Below are positions 37,816 through 46,792 of a stretch of 64,000 bases of DNA, in pieces. How positions within the stretch are numbered: position 1 is the first letter of the stretch; the number at the start of each line of letters is the position of its first letter. The notes beneath the pieces were generated by a model. The model did not search any database, was not told the DNA's origin, and saw nothing but the letters and a program-made list of their open reading frames with translations. A program made the position numbers and the translations under genes. Source of the DNA: Leptothrix discophora (GTDB lineage Bacteria; Pseudomonadota; Gammaproteobacteria; Burkholderiales; Burkholderiaceae_C). Location: assembly GCF_030705305.1 (NCBI RefSeq), contig NZ_JAUZEE010000004.1:310001-374000 (forward strand), read 5' to 3'.

Positions 37816-39060
37816 ATGCACAACTCCCAGGAAGCCGCCATGGTGATCGTCGGCGCCGGCCATGTCGGTGGCCGGACCGCCCAGCATCTGCGCGAGGCCG
37901 GCTGGACCGGCGAGATCGTGCTGATCGGGGCCGAGCCCGCCCTGCCCTATGAACGCCCGCCTCTGTCCAAGGGCGTGCTGACCGGCGCGCAGACGCTGGC
38001 GCAGACGGCCATCCTGACGCCCGAAGCCTGCGACGCCGCCCGCATCACGCACTGGACCGGCACGGTCAGCGCGATCCATCCGATGGCGCGCCAGGTGAGC
38101 CTGTCCGACGGCCGCAGCCTCGCCTACCGCGCCCTGCTGCTGGCCACCGGCGGCCATGCCCGCGCGCTGTCCATCCCCGGTGCCGACCATCCCGCCGTGC
38201 AGGCGCTGCGGACCCAGACCGACGCGGTCGCGCTGGCGCCGCGCCTGCGGCCCGGCGCACATGTCGTGCTGGTCGGCGGCGGCTTCATCGGCCTGGAGGT
38301 GGCGGCCTCGGCGCTGGCCATGGGCTGCCGCGTCACCCTGCTCGAAGGCGCGCCGCGCCTGATGGGCCGGGCCGTGCCGGCCAGCGTGGCCGAGCGCGTG
38401 CTCGCGCTGCACCGTCGCCACGGCGTGGACGTGCGCCTGGGCGTCGTGCCGCGGGCCTTCGAGGCCCAGGGCGATGGCCTGACCGTTCACCTGACCGCGG
38501 GCGAACCGCTGCAGGCCGATGCCGTCGTGGTCGGCATCGGCATCGAGCCGGCGACCGAGCTGGCGCGTGCGGCCGGGCTGCGCACCGATCGAGGCATCGT
38601 GGTCGATCGCCGCCTGGCGACGTCCGCCGCCGGTGTCTACGCGGCCGGCGACGTGGCCGAGTTCCCGAGCCCGCTGTCGGGCCTGCCGATCCGCCAGGAA
38701 ACCTGGCACAACGCCGAGACCCAGGCCCGTGTCGCGGCGCTCAACATGCTCGGCGGCGACGAGACCCATGCCAGCACCGCCTGGTTCTGGTCCGACCAGT
38801 TCGACTGGCAGCTGCAGGTCAGCGGCGAGCCGGCGCTGGGCGTCACCACGGTGCAGCGACCGCTGGCCGATGCCGATGCGGAACTGAACCTCTACCTCGA
38901 TGCCGACGGCCGCATCGTCGGCGTCAGCGGCTGCGGCCCGACCTCGGCCGTGGCCAAGGAACTGAAGCTCGCCCGCACGCTGGTCGAACGCGGCGTGCGC
39001 AGCAACGCCCAGACGCTGGCCGACCCTGCCGTCAAGCTCAAGAGCCTGCTGTCGGCCTGA
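37816..39060 (+). CDS. FAD-dependent ferredoxin reductase (MocF-like oxygenase component)
   Basis: 414 residues, normal for the rubredoxin/ferredoxin reductase family of ring-hydroxylating and P450 systems. FAD site VIVGAGHVGGRTAQHL (about 10-25), ERPPLSK, the NAD(P)H site VVLVGGGFIGLEVAASAL, and GVYAAGDVAEFPS near the C-terminus. It passes electrons from NAD(P)H to a [2Fe-2S] ferredoxin. The Rieske ferredoxin and desaturase-like oxygenase genes lie 4-6 kb away in the same cluster, so the three together match MocF, MocE and MocD of rhizobial rhizopine catabolism. First gene of an operon with the PanB-like, purU and TIM-barrel genes. Confidence 0.82.
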   Translation: MHNSQEAAMVIVGAGHVGGRTAQHLREAGWTGEIVLIGAEPALPYERPPLSKGVLTGAQTLAQTAILTPEACDAARITHWTGTVSAIHPMARQVSLSDGRSLAYRALLLATGGHARALSIPGADHPAVQALRTQTDAVALAPRLRPGAHVVLVGGGFIGLEVAASALAMGCRVTLLEGAPRLMGRAVPASVAERVLALHRRHGVDVRLGVVPRAFEAQGDGLTVHLTAGEPLQADAVVVGIGIEPATELARAAGLRTDRGIVVDRRLATSAAGVYAAGDVAEFPSPLSGLPIRQETWHNAETQARVAALNMLGGDETHASTAWFWSDQFDWQLQVSGEPALGVTTVQRPLADADAELNLYLDADGRIVGVSGCGPTSAVAKELKLARTLVERGVRSNAQTLADPAVKLKSLLSA

Positions 39061-39099
39061 GCACCGCCCCTGCCGATCCCACCTCTGACTGGACGCCCC

Positions 39100-39900
39100 A
39101 TGAAGAAGCCCCAACGCCCGACCATCGCCGACCTGCTGGCCCTCAAGGGCCAGCGCCAGCTGAGCATGCTGCGGGTCGAGACGCTGGACGAGGCCGCCGC
39201 CGCGCAGCAGGCCGGCATCGACCTGGTGTCGGTCCCGCCGGCCCTGCTGGGCCCGGCCTTCCGCGAAGCCGCGCCGACGATCTTCGCCATCCCCGGCTTG
39301 GAATATGGCGACTTCATCACCGCCGAGGACTACCTGCGCGCGGCCTTCGCGGCGATGCGAGCCGGCGGTGACGCGGTCTACTGCGCCGCCAGCATGGGCA
39401 TCGTGCGCCGGCTGCGCGACGAGGGCATCCCCGTGTGCGGCCACAGCGGCCTGATCCCGTCGCAGGCCACCTGGACCGGCGGCTTCAAGGCGGTCGGCAA
39501 GACGCTGGACAGCGCGATGCTCGTCTACCGGCAGGTCCAGGCGCTGGAGGAAGCCGGCGCCTTCGCCGCCGAGATCGAGGTCGTGCCGGCCGAGGTCGCC
39601 GCGCTGATCTCGCGGCGCACGAAGCTGCTGCTGATCTCGATGGGCGCGGGCGCCGGCTGCGACGCGCAATACCTGTTCGCCAGCGACGTGCTGGGCTTCA
39701 ACCGCGGCCATGTGCCGCGCCACGCCAGGCAGTACCGCAACTTCGCGGCGGAATACGACCGCCTGCAGGCCGAGCGTGTCGCCGCCTTCCAGGAATACCA
39801 GGCCGACGTGGCCGGCGGCGCCTACCCCGAGAAGCGCCACGAGGTCAGCGTCGCGCCGGACGTGCTGGCGCAGTTCGCCGACGCGCTCGACCGGGCCTGA
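39100..39900 (+). CDS. PanB-superfamily protein lacking canonical metal ligands
   Basis: 266 residues, like ketopantoate hydroxymethyltransferase (PanB). Shared features are MRAG, VCGHSGLIPS with the conserved His, GGFKAVGKT, and IEVVPAEVAALI holding the catalytic Glu. However, the PanB metal-binding positions appear changed: the VGDS motif reads VSVPP, the ADLPF motif reads AIPGL, and KIEGG reads YCAAS, removing the Asp, Asp and Glu that correspond to E. coli D45, D84 and E114. True pantothenate synthesis is therefore unlikely. PanB uses 5,10-methylene-tetrahydrofolate, and this gene is followed by purU in an operon with an oxygenase reductase, so a one-carbon or aldol/retro-aldol role in handling demethylation products is inferred. 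Confidence 0.7.
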   Translation: MKKPQRPTIADLLALKGQRQLSMLRVETLDEAAAAQQAGIDLVSVPPALLGPAFREAAPTIFAIPGLEYGDFITAEDYLRAAFAAMRAGGDAVYCAASMGIVRRLRDEGIPVCGHSGLIPSQATWTGGFKAVGKTLDSAMLVYRQVQALEEAGAFAAEIEVVPAEVAALISRRTKLLLISMGAGAGCDAQYLFASDVLGFNRGHVPRHARQYRNFAAEYDRLQAERVAAFQEYQADVAGGAYPEKRHEVSVAPDVLAQFADALDRA

Positions 39901-39991
39901 TCCCGCGCGCCTGCGGCGACCTTCCCTTCGCATCCGCCCGCCTGGCCGGCCGCATCACGCGGCGGGCGGGGCGCAGCCTTGTCCTTCCCAC

Positions 39992-40051
39992 GCCAGCCCG
40001 ACCATGAGCACGACCATCAGCACGACCATCAGCACGACCATGAGCCCGACC
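39992..40051 (+). repeat. 12-bp tandem repeat across the purU start
   Basis: Five 12-bp units run in register: GCCAGCCCGACC (39992), ATGAGCACGACC (40004), ATCAGCACGACC twice (40016, 40028) and ATGAGCCCGACC (40040). Two units begin with ATG, giving two candidate starts 36 bp apart. Unit number can change without shifting the frame. Confidence 0.8.
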
Positions 40052-40888
40052 TACATCCTCACGCTTTCCTGCCCCGACCAGCCTGGCATCGTGCACGGCG
40101 TGGCCGGTCTGCTGTTCACGCTGGGCGGCAACATCACCGAGGCGGCGCAGTTCAACGACGCGCAGACGGGCCTGTTCTTCATGCGCGTGCAGTTCGCCTG
40201 CGAGCAGACCACGCAGGCCGGGCTGGAGAACGCGCTGGCCGAGCTGGCCGCGCAATGGCGCATGAGCACCGAGCTGAAGCGGGCCGACACGAAGATGTCG
40301 ACCGTCATCCTGGTGAGCCAGCACGGTCACTGCCTCAACGACCTGCTGTTCCGCTTCAAGAGCGGCCTGCTGCCGATCGACATCCGCGCGATCGTCTCCA
40401 ACCACCGCGACTTCTACCAGCTCGCGGCCAGCTACAACATCCCCTTCCACCACATCGCGGTGACGGCGGCGAGCAAGGCCGATGCGGAGGCCCGCCAGCT
40501 CGACATCATCCGCAACGAAGGCGCCGAGCTGGTCGTGCTGGCGCGCTACATGCAGGTCCTGAGCGACCCGATGTGCCGTGCGCTGAGCGGCAAGGCCATC
40601 AACATCCACCACAGCTTCCTGCCCAGCTTCAAGGGCGCGCGGCCCTACTACCAGGCGCTGGACCGCGGCGTGAAGCTGATCGGCGCGACCGCCCACTACG
40701 TGACGGCCGACCTCGACGAGGGCCCGATCATCGAGCAGGACGTGGCCCGCGTGGACCACAGCCTGACGGTCGATGACCTGACCTCGATCGGCCGCGACAC
40801 CGAAAGCCAGGTGCTGGCGCGCGCCGTCAAGTGGCACAGCGAACACCGCGTGCTGCTCAATGGGCACAAGACCGTCATCTTCAAGTGA
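40004..40888 (+). CDS. purU: Formyltetrahydrofolate deformylase PurU
   Basis: 294 residues from the ATG at 40004, or 282 from the ATG at 40040; E. coli PurU is 280, so the later start is equally plausible. An N-terminal ACT domain (LTLSCPDQPGIVHGVAGLLF) is followed by a formyltransferase-like hydrolase domain with INIHHSFLPSFKGARPYYQA and GATAHYVTADLDEGPIIEQD, which hold the Asn, His and Asp of the active site. PurU splits 10-formyl-tetrahydrofolate to formate and tetrahydrofolate. Its location in an oxygenase/demethylase operon suggests it releases C1 units as formate while recycling folate, a context known for demethylation gene clusters. The stop overlaps the next gene's GTG start. Confidence 0.9.
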   Translation: MSTTISTTISTTMSPTYILTLSCPDQPGIVHGVAGLLFTLGGNITEAAQFNDAQTGLFFMRVQFACEQTTQAGLENALAELAAQWRMSTELKRADTKMSTVILVSQHGHCLNDLLFRFKSGLLPIDIRAIVSNHRDFYQLAASYNIPFHHIAVTAASKADAEARQLDIIRNEGAELVVLARYMQVLSDPMCRALSGKAINIHHSFLPSFKGARPYYQALDRGVKLIGATAHYVTADLDEGPIIEQDVARVDHSLTVDDLTSIGRDTESQVLARAVKWHSEHRVLLNGHKTVIFK

Positions 40889-41946
40889 GCGCGGCGAGCC
40901 TGACCGACGCCGTCGCCACAGGCTCATCGACTGAGCCAGTGGCCAGCCGCGTTGCCGCGCCGCTGCGGGTGGGCATCAACATCGACGGCGTGCTGCTGCA
41001 CGACGGCATCCGCACGCCACAGCCGGCCACGCGCTACGCCTGGGTGCGTCACAGCGGGGCCTTCGACTATGTCGAGAAGAACATCGACCCGAGCGAGGAC
41101 TTCACGCCCTGGTTCGACCTGGTCGAGCGCCACGGCCTGCCCATCGGCGTGTTCGGCGGCATCTTCTGTGCCGGCCGCGACGAGGCCCGCATGCGCTGGG
41201 GCCTGGCCACCGGCGGGCGGCTCGGCGCGAGGCTGTTCAACATGCAGCTGTTCGCGCGCCACTTCGGCGGGCGGCCGATCACCGATGCGCAGGTCGTCGA
41301 CTTCTACTGCGAGGCGCTCGATCACGGCGGCCCGGTCGGCTGCCTGCCGACGCTGGAGGTCCACGTCGACATGTGGAACGAGGACTTCCGCCGGGTCGAG
41401 CGCGTGGCCGACCTGCTGGCGCGCCAGAACGTGCCGCTGCGCCTGACGCTGGACCACTCGCACCTGATCTTCAAGATCGGCCATGCCGCCGAGCTGGCCG
41501 CCAGCGGCCTGGCCGACCAGCCCGACGGCGCCCGTGCGCTGCTGTCACCCGACAGCGACCAGGCGCTCTACGCGATGTGGCTGCGCGAAGGCTGGGTGGC
41601 CCATGCGCACGCCCGCAGCGTCGCGCCGGGCATCGCGCACAACGCGGCCATGAATCGCCAGCGCGACCTGCCCGGCCGCGCGATCCAGTACCCCTTCGTC
41701 CAGCCGCCGCCCGGCACGTTCCATGCCGACTGGCGTGAGGAAGCGCTGCAACCCTGGAAGGATGCGGTGATCGCGCTGCTCGACTGGATGCGCGACCACC
41801 CGGACCGCGCGCCGCAGCAGATCAGCTGCGAGTTCATTCCCTTCGCCGACTACGGCGGCGGCGGGCGCTACCCGATCTGGGACAACAACCTCGCCTGCGC
41901 CGCATGGCTGCGGCGGGTGTGGGCGCAGCGCGGGCTCACGGACTGA
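40885..41946 (+). CDS. Xylose-isomerase-like TIM-barrel protein, function unassigned
   Basis: 353 residues from a GTG at 40885 that overlaps the purU stop (GTGA), indicating translational coupling; no ATG fits better. Sugar isomerase/epimerase-like features: VGINIDGVLLHDG near the start, LEVHVDMWNEDF (Glu, Asp), LTLDHSHLIFKIG (Asp, His), WVAHAHARSV (His) and QISCEFIPFADYGGGG (Glu), which could form a divalent metal site. Relatives act on keto-sugars or cyclitols. In this operon it could process an inositol derivative or the PanB-like enzyme's product, but I cannot name a reaction. Confidence 0.7.
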   Translation: MSAASLTDAVATGSSTEPVASRVAAPLRVGINIDGVLLHDGIRTPQPATRYAWVRHSGAFDYVEKNIDPSEDFTPWFDLVERHGLPIGVFGGIFCAGRDEARMRWGLATGGRLGARLFNMQLFARHFGGRPITDAQVVDFYCEALDHGGPVGCLPTLEVHVDMWNEDFRRVERVADLLARQNVPLRLTLDHSHLIFKIGHAAELAASGLADQPDGARALLSPDSDQALYAMWLREGWVAHAHARSVAPGIAHNAAMNRQRDLPGRAIQYPFVQPPPGTFHADWREEALQPWKDAVIALLDWMRDHPDRAPQQISCEFIPFADYGGGGRYPIWDNNLACAAWLRRVWAQRGLTD

Positions 41947-41951
41947 GCCCG
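41931..41951. terminator. Hairpin at convergent gene ends
   Basis: CGGGCTCA (41931-41938) and TGAGCCCG (41944-41951) form a perfect 8-bp stem with a 5-nt loop. The stop codon of the TIM-barrel gene is in the second arm, and the stop of the opposing terC gene is 5 bp further on. There is no U-tract. Confidence 0.45.
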
Positions 41952-41955
41952 ACGT

Positions 41956-42705
<750 letters not shown>

Positions 42706-42782
42706 GGGTATCCCTCGGGGCGTGGTGTGGTTGAACGTGGAAGCGTGGAAACGTCGTGACGTGGTGACACGCAAACGTCAAA

Positions 42783-42808
42783 GGGCCGGTGCCCTGAAGC
42801 ACCGGCCC
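42783..42808 (-). terminator. Terminator of the Rieske/desaturase operon
   Basis: GGGCCGGTGC and GCACCGGCCC form a perfect 10-bp stem with a 6-nt loop, about 70 bp after the Rieske gene stop. On the minus strand it is followed by TTTGACG, a weak U-rich end. Confidence 0.6.
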
Positions 42809-42878
42809 GCGTTTCCGTCAGACGCCGTGTGAACCTGCGTCCGAGCGGAAAGTTCCCACCGATTCTGACGTCCCGCGC

Positions 42879-43187
42879 TCAGACCTCGATCTGGATCCGG
42901 CCGTCGGCGATGCGCGCCGGCCAGGTCTTGAGGTTGACGCACACCGGCGCGCCCAGCGCGCGGCCGTCGCGGATGTCGAAGCGGCCGTTGTGCTTCGGGC
43001 ACTCGATCACGTGCTCCATGACCAGGCCGTCGCAGAGGTGGACCTGCTCGTGCGTGCACAGGCCGTCGCTGGCGTAGACCTGGCCGTCGTAGCGGTAGAC
43101 GGCGTAGGTCTTGCCGCCGTGGTCGAAGCGCATGACGTCCTCGTCGTCGAGGTCGTCCAGCGCGCAGACGTTCACCCAGGTGCTCAT
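42879..43187 (-). CDS. Rieske [2Fe-2S] ferredoxin (MocE-like)
   Basis: 102 residues, the normal size of a small Rieske ferredoxin. The cluster ligands are plain: CTHEQ (Cys44, His46) and CPKHNGRFD (Cys63, His66). AAGGAG lies upstream of the ATG. It would carry electrons from the FAD reductase (37816-39060) to the desaturase-like oxygenase encoded 42 bp upstream on the same strand, in line with MocE of the rhizopine O-demethylation system. Confidence 0.9.
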   Translation of the reverse strand: MSTWVNVCALDDLDDEDVMRFDHGGKTYAVYRYDGQVYASDGLCTHEQVHLCDGLVMEHVIECPKHNGRFDIRDGRALGAPVCVNLKTWPARIADGRIQIEV

Positions 43188-43229
43188 GTCGTGTCTCCTT
43201 GTTCGGGGCTTGCGAGGTTCAGGACCGGA

Positions 43230-44321
43230 TCAGGCGCGGACCGCCGGCGCCGGGATCGGGCGCTGCACGAAGTGGCCCGGCTCGCGGCGCTGGCGCAGCA
43301 CGGCCGGAATGATCTCGCGGTAGGCCTGCCAGGTGCCGGTGTAGGCGGGCGGGCAGTCGGCCTGGATCGCCGCATGCAGGCGGGGCAGCGCGTGGTACGG
43401 GACCATCGGGAACATGTGGTGTTCGACGTGGTAGTTCATGTTCCAGTAGAGGAAACGGAACACCGGGTTCATGTGGACCGTGCGGCAGTTGCGGCGGTGG
43501 TCGGTCACGTTCTCCGGCAGGCCGGCATGCTGGGTGAAGCCGAAGAAGTTGAACAGCCAGGCACCGGCAAAGGACGGCAGGCCGATGAAGAACAGCGGCA
43601 GCCAGCTTTGCAGCAGCACGGCCGCGAGGACCACCACGGCGTAGACCAGCAGCCAGGCGCGGGCCTCGCGGACCATCTTCGGCCATTCCATCTCGGGCAC
43701 GAAGGTCTTCTCCTCCGCGTCGAGCTGGCCGAATGCATTGGCGACGACACGGGCCAGCTCGCGCGGGCCGCTGCGCAGCTGGAACAGGTTGAGGACGGTC
43801 GAGGCCAGGTCGGTCGGCACCGGCACCGCGATCTCCGGATCGCGGCCGGTCACCAGGGTGTCGGTGTGGTGGCGGGCATGACTCCAGCGCCAGCGGGTCG
43901 GGCGGCGCAGCACCATGAAGCTGGCGACCTGGTAGAGCGCATCGCTCATCCAGCGGGTCTTGAAGGGCGTGCCGTGGCTGGACTCGTGCCAGCGCGAGTC
44001 GGCCGGACCGCAGTACAGCGTCGCGTAGACGAAAAAGGCGAGCGCGAACCAGGCCGTGCCCCAGCTCAGCGCCATGGCCACGCCGGCTGCGGCGATGACG
44101 CCGAACCACAGCAGCGTGTCGCGGATGGCCGGGCCGTCGCTGCGCTTCATCAGCTCCTTCATCAGCGCGCGCGGCACCTCGCAGCGGTACCAGTCGGCGT
44201 TGACCAGGCCGGCGGCTTGCGCGCGCTCGCCGGCCCCGCCGATCAGGGCGTAGTCGGACAGCGTCGGCTGCGGGCTGCGGATGGCGGCCGGGGCCGTCAG
44301 GGTGGCGGTGGATGCGCTCAT
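43230..44321 (-). CDS. Membrane di-iron fatty-acid-desaturase-like oxygenase (MocD-like)
   Basis: 363 residues from the ATG at 44321, with AAGGA upstream; an upstream extension runs through the operator and is unlikely to be coding. The three histidine boxes are intact: HESSH (112-116), HARHH (148-152) and HVEHH (298-302), with extra His in TQHAG. Hydrophobic segments near 70-100 and 222-262 fit an integral membrane protein. The superfamily includes desaturases, alkane hydroxylases and MocD. Pairing with a Rieske ferredoxin 42 bp downstream and a location among iol genes argue for hydroxylation and loss of an O-methyl group from a methylated inositol rather than lipid desaturation. Confidence 0.82.
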   Translation of the reverse strand: MSASTATLTAPAAIRSPQPTLSDYALIGGAGERAQAAGLVNADWYRCEVPRALMKELMKRSDGPAIRDTLLWFGVIAAAGVAMALSWGTAWFALAFFVYATLYCGPADSRWHESSHGTPFKTRWMSDALYQVASFMVLRRPTRWRWSHARHHTDTLVTGRDPEIAVPVPTDLASTVLNLFQLRSGPRELARVVANAFGQLDAEEKTFVPEMEWPKMVREARAWLLVYAVVVLAAVLLQSWLPLFFIGLPSFAGAWLFNFFGFTQHAGLPENVTDHRRNCRTVHMNPVFRFLYWNMNYHVEHHMFPMVPYHALPRLHAAIQADCPPAYTGTWQAYREIIPAVLRQRREPGHFVQRPIPAPAVRA

Positions 44322-44355
44322 GTCTTGGGGTCCTTGTTTCGTGTCGCACGTCAGT

Positions 44356-44371
44356 TGGAAATGAATTTCCA
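44356..44371. promoter_or_regulatory. IolR-type operator, best match in the window
   Basis: TGGAAATGAATTTCCA is an inverted repeat with 7-bp arms and a 2-bp centre, an exact GGAA-N6-TTCC. It lies 35 bp before the desaturase start, between divergent desaturase and LacI genes. A -10-like TACGAT (44389-44384) on the minus strand would place it just downstream of the desaturase promoter, as a roadblock-type site. Confidence 0.7.
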
Positions 44372-44495
44372 GGCGACGAGGCGATCGTAGGGAGACCGCC
44401 GGCGGACCGCCAGTGGATTCCATCATTTCCCATCAGAAGGCATCATCCATGACGCATCGCATCATTGCATTTCCATCATTCAGGAGAACACGCCG

Positions 44496-45572
44496 ATGAC
44501 GGGACGCGCCACGCTCAACGACGTCGCCGCCGCCGCGGGCGTCAGCAGCGCCACGGTCGACCGGGTGCTCAACAGCCGACTGCCGGTCAAGGAGGCGACC
44601 GCGCTGCGGGTCATCGAGGCGGCCGAGCGGCTCGGCCACCACGGCGCGCGGCTGATGCGCGAACGTCTGCGCGAGCACACCGAGCTGCGTTCGCTGGGCT
44701 TCTGCCTGCAGAAGCGCCATGCCGCCTTCTACCGGGCCTTCGCCGACGACCTGAACGCGGCGGTGGCTGCGCCGGGGCAGCCGCGCGCGGTCTCGGTCAT
44801 CGAGTACATCGACGCGCTGGAGCCGGGCGAGATCGCGCGGCGCATCCTGGCGGTCGGCCGCGAGGTCGACGCGCTGGCGCTGGTGGCGATCGAGCATCCG
44901 CACGTGACCGAGGCGGTCCGGACGCTGCATGCCGAGGGCCGGCCCTGCTGGACGCTGCTGTCGGACCTGAGCGTGCCCGAGCGGGCCGGCTACGTCGGCG
45001 TGGACGGCCGCAAGAGCGGGCGCACTGCCGCCTGGACCATCAGCCGGCTGGCGCGCGCACCGGGGCCGGTGGCGGTCTTCGTCGGCAGCTACCGCTACCT
45101 GGGGCAGGAGGCCTGCGAGATGAGCTTCCGGGCCTACCTGCGCGAGCACGCGCCGCAGTTCCGCGTGCTCGACACCCTCGTCAACCTGGAGGACGACCAG
45201 ATGGCCTACGAGGCCACGCTGGACCTGCTGCGGCGCGAGCCCGGCCTGGTCGGCCTGTATGCGGCCGGTGGCGGGGTGGCCGGCATGATCCGGGCGCTGC
45301 GCGAGGAGGCCAGCCTGCGCCCGCCGGGCGCCACGGCGCCGCGGCCGCACATCGTCACGGTCTGCAACGAGCTGACGCCCGAGCACCGCGCCGGCCTGGT
45401 CGACGGCCTGGTCGACCTGGTGCTGGGCACGCCCACCCCGCGCATCGCCCGCACCGTCGTCGCGGCGATGCACGCGGCCATCGACCGGCGCGGCACGCCC
45501 GCCGCCGCGAACCATCCCCTGGCGGTGCAGATGAGCCTGCCGGCCGATCTGTACGTGGCGGAGAACCTGTGA
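44496..45572 (+). CDS. LacI-family transcriptional regulator (second copy)
   Basis: 358 residues. LacI helix-turn-helix LNDVAAAAGVSSATVDRVLN at the N-terminus, then a ligand domain with YVGVDGRKSGRTAAWTISRL, PVAVFVGSYRYLGQEACEMS and a C-terminal AVQMSLPADLYVAENL. GGAG precedes the ATG by about 10 nt. It is divergent from the desaturase/Rieske genes and faces the ABC importer operon, so it could control either. Its ligand domain is distinct from that of the LacI protein at 35527. Confidence 0.85.
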   Translation: MTGRATLNDVAAAAGVSSATVDRVLNSRLPVKEATALRVIEAAERLGHHGARLMRERLREHTELRSLGFCLQKRHAAFYRAFADDLNAAVAAPGQPRAVSVIEYIDALEPGEIARRILAVGREVDALALVAIEHPHVTEAVRTLHAEGRPCWTLLSDLSVPERAGYVGVDGRKSGRTAAWTISRLARAPGPVAVFVGSYRYLGQEACEMSFRAYLREHAPQFRVLDTLVNLEDDQMAYEATLDLLRREPGLVGLYAAGGGVAGMIRALREEASLRPPGATAPRPHIVTVCNELTPEHRAGLVDGLVDLVLGTPTPRIARTVVAAMHAAIDRRGTPAAANHPLAVQMSLPADLYVAENL

Positions 45573-45582
45573 TCCCGCCATG

Positions 45583-45623
45583 AAAAAAGGGGCAGGCTGC
45601 GCGCGATGCGCGAGACCTGCCCC
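45583..45623 (-). terminator. Rho-independent terminator of the ABC importer operon
   Basis: On the minus strand, GGGGCAGG (45623-45616) pairs with CCTGCCCC (45596-45589), and the inner GCGC arms can also pair. A run of six T (45588-45583) follows directly. It lies about 90 bp past the permease stop codon. Confidence 0.85.
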
Positions 45624-45714
45624 GACACGGTGGGAGCCCGCCGCGTTGCCGCGGCCAGACCTCGTCCGTTCCCCTGGGAAAACTGCTGGATGCCCTTCGA
45701 CCGCGGAGGTCCGA

Positions 45715-46740
45715 TCAGCTGCGGCGCTTGCGCTGGCGGTACTGGTCGGCCACCACGGCGGCCACGATGATGGCGCCCTTGACCATCTCCTGGTAGTACG
45801 CGTCGATGCGGATGAAGGTGAAGCCCGAGGTCATCACGCCCAGGATCAGCACGCCGATCACGGTGCCGGTGATGCGGCCCAGGCCGCCCGACAGCGAGGT
45901 GCCGCCGATGACGACCGCCGCGATGGCGTCCAGCTCGTACATCACGCCCATGCCCGACTGGCCGGAGATCGCGCGGGCCGCCGTCACGCTGCCGGCGATG
46001 CCGCTGAGCAGGCCGGCGATGGCGTAGATCCAGATCAGGTGGCGGTTGACGTTGATGCCCGAGACCAGCGCGGCCTGGCGGTTCGCGCCGATGGCGTAGG
46101 TGAACTTGCCGAAGCGGGTGTAGCGCAGCACGACGTGGAAGATCGCCGCGAGGGTCAGGAAGATGAAGACCGGCACGACGCCCGAGCCGATCCAGGCGAA
46201 GTCGTCGGTCAGCATCGACACCGGCATGCCGCCGGTGAACCACTTGGCGAAGCCGCGCGCGGCCACCATCGTGCCCAGCGTGGCGATGAACGGCGGGATG
46301 GCGGTGTAGGCGATCAGCGAGCCGTTGATCACGCCGATCACCAGGCCGGCCGCGACGCCGGCCAGGATCGGGTAGATCGCCGGCAGGTCGGTCAGCTGCG
46401 GGAAGACCGCGCGGGGGAAGTCCGAGACCTGCGCCAGGCTGGCCGCAACCACCGCCGAGGCGGCCACCACCGAGCCCGAGGACAGGTCGATGCCGCTGGT
46501 GATGATCACCAGGTTGACGCCCACCGCGATGATGCCGATGACCGCCATCTGCAGGATGATGATCTGCAGCCGCTCCGGGTTCATCAGGAAGCTCTGGCCG
46601 TTGATCCACCAGCCCAGCGCCTCGAAGAACAGGCTGATGCCGACCAGCACGAGAAGGATGCCGAGTTCGGGCGGCACCTTGCGGCGCGCCGGCTTGAAGG
46701 TCATGGACTGCGCGCCCACGGTCGAATTCAGGAGACTCAT
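45715..46740 (-). CDS. ABC sugar/inositol transporter permease (RbsC type)
   Basis: 341 residues with about eight to ten hydrophobic segments, typical of the ribose/xylose/inositol permease family. Family signatures are [54 protein letters not shown] and [16 protein letters not shown]. It is the last gene of a binding protein, ATPase, permease operon, 52 bp after the ATPase. Its place among iol genes suggests myo-inositol or a derivative as cargo. MocB and the IbpA/IatA/IatP systems are relevant comparisons. Confidence 0.9.
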   Translation of the reverse strand: MSLLNSTVGAQSMTFKPARRKVPPELGILLVLVGISLFFEALGWWINGQSFLMNPERLQIIILQMAVIGIIAVGVNLVIITSGIDLSSGSVVAASAVVAASLAQVSDFPRAVFPQLTDLPAIYPILAGVAAGLVIGVINGSLIAYTAIPPFIATLGTMVAARGFAKWFTGGMPVSMLTDDFAWIGSGVVPVFIFLTLAAIFHVVLRYTRFGKFTYAIGANRQAALVSGINVNRHLIWIYAIAGLLSGIAGSVTAARAISGQSGMGVMYELDAIAAVVIGGTSLSGGLGRITGTVIGVLILGVMTSGFTFIRIDAYYQEMVKGAIIVAAVVADQYRQRKRRS

Positions 46741-46792
46741 GGTGATACCTGCTGGGTCTGGGTCTGGGTAAGGGGGGTCGGGACCGGCGCGT

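Noticed and set aside
39100-39900. Ordinary pantothenate-pathway PanB
   Set aside because: Positions matching the three metal-binding acids of PanB are not acidic and no panC-like gene is adjacent; the operon context is oxygenase and C1 metabolism.
39992-40051. CRISPR or other mobile repeat array
   Set aside because: Units are 12 bp, directly adjacent without spacers, and partly coding; a simple tandem duplication explains them.
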